Source of the DNA: Naematelia aurantialba | Lineage: Eukaryota; Basidiomycota; Tremellomycetes; Tremellales; Naemateliaceae | Assembly (NCBI GenBank): GCA_021527695.1 | Contig: JAKFAO010000012.1 | Span: 868,001 to 932,000 of the forward strand | Reading direction: 5' to 3' | Length of the DNA: 64,000 nucleotides | Part shown: piece after piece, positions 55,379 through 64,000 of the stretch | Layout: each line of letters starts with the position of its first letter | Position numbering within the stretch: position 1 is the first letter of the stretch | Notes under the pieces: generated by a model | Databases searched by the model: none | Seen by the model: only the letters and a program-made list of their open reading frames with translations | Told to the model about the DNA's origin: nothing | Program-made: the position numbers and the translations under genes

Positions 55379-56687
55379 TCACTGTTCTCCACTATGACCA
55401 GACTCGCCGTCGTCGGAATCCGGCGCTGATTCAGGCAGCGCCACAGTCTCTGCGCCTGCCTGCAAACCCCCGTCATGCGGCTCAGCAGATTCAGTCACCG
55501 GCATGGGAAAGCCAACAACATCGCCCACGGTTGAGGTCTGGCCAGAGTGGGGGTTGTTCAGCGTGGATACTATAATTTCGACACTCTCAGAATCGTCATC
55601 GTCCTCTTCATGAGATGGCGGCGCTTGCCGGTGGCGACTCGGAGGTTGGTGCGTTCCAGCTGACCCGTCTTGTGGTATAAGTGTCCTTGGTATGTTTTGT
55701 TCCGTCTCAGCTACAGGAACCGGCTCAGTGGGATGACTCTGGGGGGTGTTGCTTTCCACTGGCTGATTCGTGGTTCGCGCCAGACGGGTGGCGAAACCCT
55801 GAGCAAACTGAGACGGATCGATGCTGTCGTCAGGTTGGACACCTCCAAACGGAACCCTGGGTCCTCCAACCGTTTCCCTCGTTCCTCTAAACGGACCTCT
55901 GGGCCCTCCAAACGTTTCCGTCGGTCCTCCAAAAGCACCACTGGGTCCTCCAACCGTTTCCCTCGTTCCTCCAAACGGACCTCTGGGCCCTCCAAACGTT
56001 TCCGTCGGTCCTCCAAAAGCACCACTGGGTCCTCCAAACGTTTCCCTCGGCCCACCAAACGAACCCCTAGGCTCCTCATCTGACAGGATGTCGCTTAGTG
56101 GAATGCCTATCGATGGGTCGTCCCACGGGACGCTGTCAAATGGGACCATACTCATATTATACGTACTCCCTCCTATGTTGAATGTTCCAGGGGACAGACC
56201 TTGAGCTGTTGGGTCGCTTCGGCGGAGTGCGAATATTCTGGGATATTCTGAGCCATCGGGACGAGGACCCGCTATTGTGTCTCGATGGCCCGCTGTTGTG
56301 ATCAGTTTAGCTCAAATCTCTGGCCTCGCGTGCATTATACTGACCATTCGAGGTTGTTGGCCTGGACGCTGAGGTACTTTGAAGCGACTGCCTGCCATGT
56401 CTCAAAACTACTTGTATGGTGAACAATGTCTCCTTGAGGAGCTTCAAACTTGCTTCACCAGCAATGAAGCAGCTGGTTGTCCAACGCAAGGCCCAAGTCC
56501 CCGTCTCGACTGCTGCATTTCCAAGTGTACCTAAAGAGCTTCGAAGACTGTGTGTCACCTGACGACTTGACGGGCCCAGCGAAGGCGCAGTCTCCCCATC
56601 GCGAGCCGTGCCCTGAGCATCAGGTCTGGTCTCGCCTCGTGGTTGACCATTCACCGTGGACGCGTTGTCACTTGCTGACTCCGCCAT
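55379..56687 (-). CDS. Orphan protein 4 of the cluster, with FGGP repeats
   Basis: Two exons on the minus strand (56687-56345, 56292-55379) give 418 residues. The start is MAESASDNASTVNGQPRGE. A helical segment follows (LRSSLGTLGNAAVETGTWAL, RWTTSCFIAGEASLKLLKET). The middle contains Gly/Pro/Phe repeats of the form FGGPRETFGGPSGAFGGPTE, built from an 84-bp DNA repeat. The acidic C-terminus is rich in Asp/Glu/Ser and ends GESGHSGEQ. The intron is 52 nt with a GTCAGT donor and CTGATC-like branch. The layout (polar start, ~55-residue helix, disordered tail) matches orphan proteins 2 and 3. Family unknown. Confidence 0.75.
55861..56070. repeat. 84-bp in-frame coding repeat in orphan gene 4
   Basis: Two copies (55861-55944, 55945-56028) differ at about one base, and a partial third copy reaches about 56070. 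The 84-bp period equals 28 codons, so the protein gains or loses whole FGGP blocks without frame change. Confidence 0.9.
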
Positions 56688-57517
56688 ACTCGAATCAGCT
56701 GTGTTTGTGGAAGTGATATTAGTGTAGGGAGATACCTATGAGGGGAAGAGAGGCCGATGACAGAAGAGCATAGGTGCTAGAATGCCTTATAAACCAGAGC
56801 AGGTGGGCTTCCATATCCGAGGCTTCCATACCCACTAGACCTCGAAGGCCAAAATATGAAGTCCAGGCTCGGCACACTTGGGGGGCGCTGCTGTTTCACT
56901 TCCGTGGTAACAAAGGGTCACTTCGGCGTTGTTAGTGGAAGGGGAGTCACTCCAACAAGCCTTGGCTGCTCCTCATTCTGGGCTTCTCGACAGTGTGGCC
57001 AAGCTCCAAGACGACTTTGCTTCGAAGCATTCGGGACTCTGAGACACTTGGTTGCACCAGAAACGGCAACCCATGGCAAACCCCGGACGCTTCGAGAGCT
57101 CCGGGGAGAAAGACAAATTCGAAGCCAGCCACAGTGGGGCGTCTGCAGACTTGCTGGAGGGCTTTGAGAACGGAGGGATATGAGAAAGGAGGAATGAGTT
57201 TAGGGAAGGCAGAGCAAGAGAGTATCCGTGCACCGAAGGCTACATAAGTATACCAAGCAGATGCTGGTGACTGAGCGCCGAAGAGTTTCTGATTAGGAGT
57301 CCGATTGATCTCGCTGAAACCAGCTCATGGCTGCCTGGCAACAAGACGTGTTCGCTTTCGTGTTTTGCAAGAGCAAAGTGGCAATACTGCCATCTGATGC
57401 CTCTTCTTCAGTGTATGCATCCAGGCTAACACACAGTCAGTCTTCCGCTGCTGAGCGACAGGTAATAAGTGTAAATGCCACCAGATCAGCCATCATCAAG
57501 GGCCAGGGCCAGGTAGC
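56688..57517. other. Gap between orphan genes 5 and 4
   Basis: 830 bp. It probably contains the promoter of orphan gene 4; CTTATAAACC at about 56785 is TATA-like when read on the minus strand (GGTTTATAAG). The tandem GGCTTCCATA motif occurs at about 56808 and 56821. No gene seen. Confidence 0.4.
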
Positions 57518-59007
57518 TCAGTCGACTTCCTGAATGTCCGCGGGTCGTAACGGATCTTGCACAGTGCCAGTGCCACGGCCACCACGAGCTGTCGGCTCAT
57601 AGCCCGACTGACCGCGCTGTCTCACGGTGCCTCGTCCGAACTGCCCAGTGCCGGCGGTGCGGAATGTCAGGACGTCGGCGTACATGAAACCGTTCTTGAA
57701 AGGGCGGTACATCTGAGCAGCACGGCCAACATGTTGAGACATGCCGGTCCCAGATCCGGGCCATTCACCCCATCGGGCATACCCTTGGCCCCATCCCGCA
57801 CTGGGGTCGGCCGAGATCTTTCTCCATCCGGACCTGCCAAAGTGGCCAGTCTGGGGGAAGAAGTGGTTGAAGATGGACGAACCAGCTCTGGAGCCGGGGA
57901 AGCGGCTGCCCCCGTAGCTTCCGCAGCTGACTCGGCTGAATGGGGCCAAAAACGCCCGCAACGTCCTTGGGACCTTTGGATGCGCCACTCCATCGTGGAA
58001 GCTTGTGACATCCCCCGTTCGGCCGGACGTGTAACTGTCTACGTCTGTTAGCACGACCACCGGAATCAACATCTCAGAGAGACAAAGGTGGAGAGACGAG
58101 CGCACAATTTGGGGCCATGCCAGCGAATAGGACGCCGATCCAGCTGTCACCCCCGTAGACAGACTCGAAGACAGACTGGAAGGCAGGGGCGCCACCAAAG
58201 ATGGACGCGGACGTCCTGCGAGCCTTTGGATGAACCGGCCTTGGATTGTACGGCGTCACGGCCGTGCTGGCCGGCACAATGGCGGTGTCTGGTGCTTGCG
58301 AGTCTCTGAGCACTAGGGGTCTGTCGCCAGTCTGTGCTGTGGTGGGGTCAGGCGACCTGTCGTCATGCTGCGCTATCGTTGAGCCAAGCGACCTGTCGTC
58401 AGTCTGTGCTGTGGTGGGGTCAAGCAACCTGTCATCACTCAGGGCTGTGGTTGGACCAAGCAGCCTGGCTTCATTCAGTGCAGTTGTTGGCCCAAGTGAC
58501 CTATCGTCATTCAGTGCTGTGGTTGGGCCAAGCGACGTGTCGCCATTCACTGCTGTCGTCGAGCCGAGCGACTCTGCGAAATGCACTGCCGTCCTCGGCC
58601 CGAGGGTGGGGACAGTGTCGTATATCGTCAGTCCCTCGGTTGTTTCCAACCCAGGCTGCTCGGTGGCAGTGGCGCTGGCAGCGGCTGTAGTGTTGTAGTA
58701 AGTGTCGTCGGTCGGGGGCACCGTGGTGGCGGCAGTCTGCGAAGGCTGGTCGACGAAGTTGGTGCTCGTCGGAGACGCAGACGCCTTGTGCTTGCTATCA
58801 AGCTGTCAGCTAGTCCACCATCCTGGCCGTGCTCATAATCACAGGTACAGGGGCGGTATTAAAGAAGCAAAGTCGGTGGTGGCAGGAAACAAAGAGAGCG
58901 GTGGCGAACACCACATACTTGATCAGACTCATGATGCTTCGAGCCAACGAGGGGTTGTTCTCCAAGTTCGAGGCAATGGTGCTCAACACAGGCGCAAAGG
59001 TCGACAT
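57518..59007 (-). CDS. Orphan protein 5 of the cluster, with GPTTALNDDRS repeats
   Basis: Three exons on the minus strand (59007-58919, 58794-58151, 58038-57518) give 417 residues. The start is MSTFAPVLSTIASNLENN. Residues ~100-180 carry about seven copies of an 11-residue repeat, consensus SLGPTTALNDDR. Between them and the end the protein turns Gly/Arg-rich with aromatic residues (GSYGGSRFPGSRAG, TGQFGRGTVRQRGQSGYEPT). It ends PLRPADIQEVD. The introns (124 and 112 nt) use GTATGT and GTGACA donors and TAG acceptors. It lacks the long helix of orphan proteins 2-4, so it may be unrelated. The Gly/Arg/aromatic region resembles RNA-binding or phase-separating low-complexity sequence; function unknown. 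Confidence 0.7.
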
Positions 59008-59513
59008 GGCGCTGGCAAATTCCTCGCTGTAGATCAGTTCAACGGGGCAAGTCAGTTCAGCGACACTCGTTCCTCTAGTTCAAGGGTCGTAATGTCAAGT
59101 GAATAAACACCCGAATATCCTGCAGAGAAGACGGGTCGAGTGGCCATTCATGAGTAAATTGGAGAACGTTCGAGGGAGCGCTCGCGCACTCTCCCTTGAC
59201 TGGCTTGGAAGGCCGCTCCACCGCGTCATAGACGTCAGCGAACACGACGATCCTTTCAGACCTTTCAGAGTTGGTGGAAGTGTGGCGCTTTGTCAGTGAG
59301 AGGGGAAATCCGTTGACCGTTCACTGTTCAACAAGACGCGACGGCGCGGCGTTGGGCGCCCAGTCTGTGCAATCTATGCATCTAGCGCCGACCAGTACTG
59401 TATCCTAACGAGGGCGACGTGTATCACTGTATCCTGCTTCGAAATATGGGACTGTCCACTCAACCTGGAGAGGACGAATTCGCCACGATTCGTATTCCCT
59501 GTCGTAGACGCTC
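59008..59513. other. Gap between aminotransferase and orphan gene 5
   Basis: 506 bp between two minus-strand genes, containing the 3' end of the aminotransferase transcript and the promoter of orphan gene 5. Nothing else supportable. Confidence 0.5.
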
Positions 59514-61478
59514 CTAGGCGTAGGTCTGGTGCGTCTCGGCCTCCTTTTCACCTTCCACGCCTCCCTCCCACTCGGGGACTTTCCAGCTCCAGTCCCCGTG
59601 CTCGACACGCCCTCGCTGGATGCCCGTCATGACGTCTCGGAGGAGCTTGATGACTGGATTCGATGGGATGGTGTATAACTGTCCACTGTACTGGATCTCC
59701 CCGATCGCAACGACGACAACACCCGTGCCGCAGCCAAACATCCTACCGCCATCAGCCCAAGGTCCAGTGATATAAGACACCATGAAAGAGCAGTTGATGA
59801 ATGACCTACCCCTTGAGCGTCCCATCTTCCAACCCTGCAACCACCTCGGGCATGCTCAGGTCCCGCTCGACTACCCTGATTTCCTTCGGCATGCCGGCTA
59901 CAGGGAACTCGGCCTTGCCGTCGGCGTGGTCGGTGATCATCTGGATAATCGATTCTCGCGTGATACCGGGAAGGACGATGCCGTTCTCCAGGGGCATGGT
60001 GATGAATTCGAGGTCTATTGGGTTCCATCCAACGTAGAGTTGATCAGACACGTGATGAGAGTCGAGGAGAAAGAGGCGAGGCGGAGAACTCGTCAGCCAA
60101 GAGACTGGAATGTGCCAGAGAGAGACTCACATCCGTCCGGTGCTTGTTTGATGATGAAGACGTTCATCCCGCCTGCCTCGGAAATAAAGTCCTCCTTGCC
60201 ATGCAGCCAAAGCGACATATGGAAGCCAGGCTTCTTCGCGACGCTAACAGTACCTGTCCGTTGTCAGCTGATTCCTGACCACAAAACCAGGTAAGGGGCC
60301 AGGGTCAGGCTGAGAGGGAATCAGGCTTACCATAGTTGGCGCCGAGCTTGTAGCTGCCGGTTCCTCCGGGCCACGCTCGGATGTACTCTTTGCACGCGTC
60401 CAGGCGGATACCTTTGCCTTCGGCGCTCGAGTAGAGGGCTATTACACGTTATATTAACACAGCCGCCATGTAACGGCTCAGAAAATGGATGACGCAAGTG
60501 AAGGTAGAATGTGAGAACCAAACGCAGCTAAACGCATGAGGATGACTCACATCGACCTAGGTTCAGGGTGGTAACGACAAAGAGCAGCGCCTCGGACGCA
60601 TAGGCATCGTCCTTGATGCCAAAAGCTTCCGAGGTCTCAAGCAGTGTCGGACGGATATACAGGCTCGCCCCGTCATCCTGCGGCACCATGGGTGCATCTG
60701 GAGTATGTGTGAGCGGAGAATGTTGTCCTTCAACGCAGGACATACCTAGGGCCACGAGCTTGCCCAGAAGGTCAAGGAGCTCAGCATTGTCCCATTCGCA
60801 CTGTCACATGGGCATCAGTGTGACAGCGTTGACAAAGCAGATAATACGTCAGGGAGCGTTCGAGGCACTCACCGGCAGGCCGAGACGGCCGGCTGATCGC
60901 TTGAAGCGATCAAAGTTCTTGTATGGCCGGAAAAGGCGGAGATCTCCAGCCTGACTTTTGTAGCACTGCGGACGTCAGCTCAAATCCCACAGCCAACTCC
61001 CACCACCATCTCCCTGCCCGTGACGGTATACGATGAACCAGAACCAGCCAACATCGCGCCTGTCAGGTGGACATAGCGCCTATTGGCGGATCCACGCCGC
61101 AAGCATCCTTCTACTGCCTGACTTTCGATGAAAGAACAGCACCAACTCTCCAAATTACACGGCGCTGGCTTGCCGGCCGGCCCCTCCGATTTGGGTCTCT
61201 GACTCGCAACCTGAACGCAAACGCACCTTCATCCCCTCAAAACACGTCACGGCATACTGCAGCACCCCACTGAGCGGATCGAGACTGAGCTCGGTTCTTG
61301 GGCCTATTTTTGGTTGGCCCCATCCACTTGCTCGTGACCAAGGGATGGTGAGCATGTATCGCCCGTGCACTTCCTTACCAGGGACGACCTGGTGCGTCGA
61401 CGCGAGGGGCTGGAAGTACAGATCAGACGCGCGCATGGTCGGTGCGCTATGTGCGTGGCCATTGGTCTTGATCGTCAT
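59514..61478 (-). CDS. Branched-chain amino-acid aminotransferase
   Basis: Eight exons on the minus strand (61478-61227, 60965-60873, 60800-60746, 60697-60551, 60438-60331, 60253-60131, 60014-59810, 59742-59514) give 403 residues of fold-type IV PLP enzymes. Clear segments are GVLQYAVTCFEGMKCYK, LRLFRPYKNFDRFKRSAGRL, SLYIRPTLLETSEAFG, the PLP-lysine loop RAWPGGTGSYKLGANYG, LEFITMPLENGIVLPGITRE and MFGCGTGVVVVAIGEIQYSG. It makes Val, Leu and Ile from their 2-oxo acids with glutamate, or degrades them. From this ATG there is no clear mitochondrial presequence (MTIKTNGHAHSAP), so this form would be cytosolic (Bat2-like). An upstream ATG at 61642 might add one. The 3' neighbour region is shared with orphan gene 5. 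Confidence 0.95.
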
Positions 61479-61795
61479 CTGGCCTTTTGTACACTTCTTT
61501 GGGATACAACGAGTGTGTCTGCAGGTTGTGTGTGTGGTGGAGAAGGAGAGATGGAGGGGAGACGAGGGCGAAGGGGAAGCGATAAAGTTGATACAAAGCG
61601 CAACTGGGATTTGCCCGAAAATTGAGGTTCGACTCGGCGCATGACGCGTGGTTCAGTCAGGCACGATTGTCTCCGGCCGGACCTTGGCCATTTCGAATGG
61701 GTACCGTTATCTGACGTTATGAACCCATTGGTATGCCACATGACAATTCAGTACAAGGCGAGTGTCTACGGATCCAAGACGTCGAATGAAACTTC
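61479..61795. other. Intergenic region upstream of the aminotransferase
   Basis: 317 bp between the aminotransferase start and the cupin stop, both minus strand. It may include an alternative 5' exon of the aminotransferase (61642 to about 61590, Arg/Ser-rich). The CACACACAACC/CT-rich leader lies at about 61510-61600. Confidence 0.4.
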
Positions 61796-62766
61796 TTATT
61801 CCAGCTTCTTCTCAAACTCCTTGTACCGCTCCTGATACCCCAACAGGTATTTTCCGACGAGCAGACCTAGAAAGACAGGTATCAGCATCACGCTACGAAG
61901 GGATGTGTGCCTAATCACCTAGTACAAAGTTGGCGGCACGCCCAAGCCCCAAAGGAATGGACGCATCCACAATATCCGCCGTATAAAGGAACAGCAGCAT
62001 TTGGAACGGGCTCAGCGGCCTGCCCGCGGCCAGCTGTGACGAGTAGTATCCGACTTATGAAGCGAAGCGTGAGCACTGATTCCACGTCTTTAGGCGGGTA
62101 ATTGCGGCTTACAGAAGTTGTGCTCTATCGGAAGTGCGATGTCAGCATTCGCTCATTCGAAAAGAGTCAAACCACTGACCGAAACCTTCATCAAACCCCA
62201 CGTTGGGCCCGCCTTCGGCAGTGATAGTGATATCCAGGTCTTCACCAGTGGTCTCGTCATTCCAGAACGTGTGTGGGAGCTTGGGCGGGAAGGTAAACTT
62301 CTCGCCCTTCTCCAAGATACCCCTTCGCCCGGCGACCTCATAGATCATCCTTCCTTCATTCTACACGAAAGAAAGGATGGTCAGCAGCAAGAGCTTGTGA
62401 TAGCAACTCGAAGCTCAACGCACGACGTAGAATACCTCTGGCTGATAGAGATGGTAATGAGGCGCGGGGGTGATGATCGAGTTCTTTCCCGCTCCAGTAT
62501 ACGGGCTGTTGGCCTTGTATATCTGGCGGTAGGAGTAATGCCTGTCCCCAGACGAAATGAAGTATTCCTTGGCGTGATCAGTCCCGTTGCCGCACGCGCC
62601 TTGCCTGGGGGGGTCTTGACTTACCTTGAGGTGTCCGTCAAAGAACAACCAAGAGCCGTCTCTCCCGATTTCGGGGCGGGTCATTACAGGCTTTTCACCT
62701 CTGTCAGTATCTGGGGATGACTTTGTGAAGACGACTGACCTTGGGGACGAGAAATGCGAGTGCCAT
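61796..62766 (-). CDS. Cupin-domain protein with C-terminal hydrophobic segment
   Basis: Seven exons on the minus strand (62766-62740, 62690-62625, 62567-62424, 62360-62180, 62124-62113, 62053-61919, 61866-61796) give 211 residues. The start is MALAFLVPKPVMTRPEIGRD. Cupin motif 1 is PHYHLYQPEVFYV, giving the H-x-H-x5-E metal ligands. Motif 2 is LEKGEKFTFPPKLPHTFWND. The C-terminal part has one or two hydrophobic helices (PFQMLLFLYTADIVDASIPL, AANFVLGLLVGKYLLGYQER). Cupins are mostly metal-dependent dioxygenases or isomerases; no substrate can be read from the sequence. Exon 5 is only 12 nt (encodes most of EHNF) and is chosen because it restores EGFEHNFFGYYSSQ; skipping it also keeps frame. 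Confidence 0.8.
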
Positions 62767-63558
62767 TGTGCGAGTGGCAAGAAGGGCTGTTGTGTGATGG
62801 TTGAGTGTGGGTTCTGCGGTGTATGGGTAACCTCTTGCATGGTATATATGGTACAACGAGACCTGTTGAAAGCCATGGCTCTGCTCGCCTCCAACAGAAA
62901 AAACCAAACGCCGTAGCGGACCGGGCTCACGGCGAGGCCTTTGAAGTGTCTGAATGAAAAGGGCGTGTCACCGCGGCGGCAGAGGGTGGGAAGGAAGGGA
63001 GGGGTGGGGGCGGGGTGGGGGGAGGCGAGGTACTGAACAACCTGAAACGCACCTGTCAGAGCCCGAGGCGGCGAGTGAACCCAGCGGAGGTTGCCGATCT
63101 CCGGTGTTGGGATGGTGAAGAAGGAAAAGACACGTCACTATGAGCCCGATTGGCGTTTGACTTTTCGGGCAGCGTTTTCCTTCATTCTTCATTCCACGTT
63201 ACATTGGGGTACTTGGGGATTCCTGCAGCAGTCTGACTCGCAAGTCAATTGCTAGGTGCAACGAAGCAAGGTCACAATCGGAAATAATAGGGCCCAATCA
63301 CCTTTGGTGTTGCGGACGGGCTGTAGAAAGCTGCGGACGTCGGGTAAGGTGGAGAAGACCTTCAGACGGAGATGGATGTCCGGACTCCAGTCGGCGAAGG
63401 ATCAAGTGAGCCGCCTGAAGTCCCTCTCGGCGTTTGAGCTGATTAAAGATCCCGCTCTCTGCCTCCTTCCTTCCCTGCGCCTTGACTTGGTCTTCATTCT
63501 TCCTTTTTCTTTGTCCAGACGCCGCCTTCTCGCCACAACAGGTCACACACGACACATC
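62767..63558. other. Divergent promoter region
   Basis: 792 bp between the cupin gene (-) and the last gene (+). The run GGAAGGGAGGGGTGGGGGCG at about 62991 is G-rich enough to form a G-quadruplex. A CTTCCTTCCCTGCG / TTCTTCC pyrimidine tract lies just before the plus-strand ATG. No gene seen. Confidence 0.5.
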
Positions 63559-64000
63559 ATGGCGGTGTCTCCACAGCCAAGTAAGGCTCAGCTGGGACCA
63601 CCTGATCGATGGCTGCATGTCTACACTTCAATAGCACGCACAAGCAGGCGAAAATGCCTTCCATTACAGGTGCCATGTCGCTCACACGAGCTGGGACATT
63701 GAGCCTAATGGTAAACGACCGCCTGCATTCCTCTGTGCATCGGTGTCTATGGCGACTCAGGCCGATGCCACCGCGGTGGCCTAGGTCTGTGACCAACCTA
63801 ACTCTCCCTGTTGCTACCTACTGCCAAGACTGATCGACATTGTGGGCCCCGCGTCATTGCCACGTGGGATTACGCCAAACAAACTTATTCCCGAAAAGCC
63901 GACCTTGATTGCTTGGACCCTGGCGTCGTGGGGAAGGGTCGCCATTATTACCGCTTTGGGGTATGTCTGTGTATTGATGCTGCCTGGCCCTGTGCTGGCC
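63559..64000 (+). CDS. Unidentified gene, 5' part (runs off window)
   Basis: An ATG at 63559 opens MAVSPQP and meets a good donor (GTAAGG) at 63581. A second exon is likely at 63670-63710 (AMSLTRAGTLSLM). A third, more convincing coding stretch ends at the donor GTATGT at 63961 and reads RLIDIVGPASLPRGITPNKL then IPEKPTLIAWTLASWGRVAI. It starts at an acceptor near 63784 or later. The stretch after PTL could be the start of a membrane span. I do not recognise the family, and exon limits before 63785 are tentative. Confidence 0.4.

Noticed and set aside
61600..61650. tRNA-like B box (GGTTCGACTC)
   Set aside because: The flanks do not fold into a cloverleaf and the site lies in the leader of the aminotransferase gene.

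Overview
This window is nuclear DNA from a fungus, almost certainly a basidiomycete and most likely a tremellomycete-type yeast. Genes are dense, GC-rich and cut by many short introns (about 37-500 nt, mostly 45-120) with GTGAGT/GTGCGT/GTCAGT donors. A CTGAC-like branch site usually sits just upstream of the acceptor AG. The gene set fits a fungal cell: chitin synthase, a Crh-type GH16 wall enzyme, a PalI-family protein, a RhoGEF, carnitine acetyltransferase and malate synthase. All gene models were built by hand from the raw sequence by joining reading frames across GT-AG introns. Exon limits are given so they can be checked; no homology search was run.

Layout. 0-10 kb: the N-terminal part of a membrane protein (-), centrin (+), a PalI/Rim9-family membrane protein (+) and a 13-exon chitin synthase (+). 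10-19 kb: bleomycin hydrolase (+) facing a DH-PH RhoGEF (-). 18.9-21.9 kb: 3 kb with no gene seen. 21.9-31 kb: a polytopic membrane protein (-), a GH16 wall transglycosidase (+), a UPF0613/DUF1749 alpha/beta hydrolase (+) and a membrane-anchored alpha/beta-hydrolase-like protein whose nucleophile serine reads as glycine (-). 31.9-44 kb: carnitine acetyltransferase (+), mitochondrial ribosomal protein mS37/Mrp10 (-), a large disordered protein (+) and malate synthase (-). 43.9-46.9 kb: another gene-poor stretch. 46.9-48.7 kb: a secreted ricin-B-type lectin (+). 49.5-59 kb: five consecutive minus-strand genes for low-complexity proteins that I do not recognise. 59.5-64 kb: branched-chain aminotransferase (-), a cupin protein (-) and the start of a plus-strand gene that runs off the window.

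Functional themes. Chitin synthase, the Crh-like enzyme, the RhoGEF and the PalI-type protein all bear on cell-wall building and signalling. Carnitine acetyltransferase and malate synthase, about 6 kb apart, both handle C2 units (acetyl-carnitine shuttling and the glyoxylate cycle). The most unusual part is 49.5-59 kb. Its five co-oriented, intron-containing orphan genes have Ser/Pro/Thr/Gln-rich tails, and four of them share a disordered start followed by a helical segment. Recent in-frame tandem repeats and a five-unit ~75-bp DNA array lie among them.
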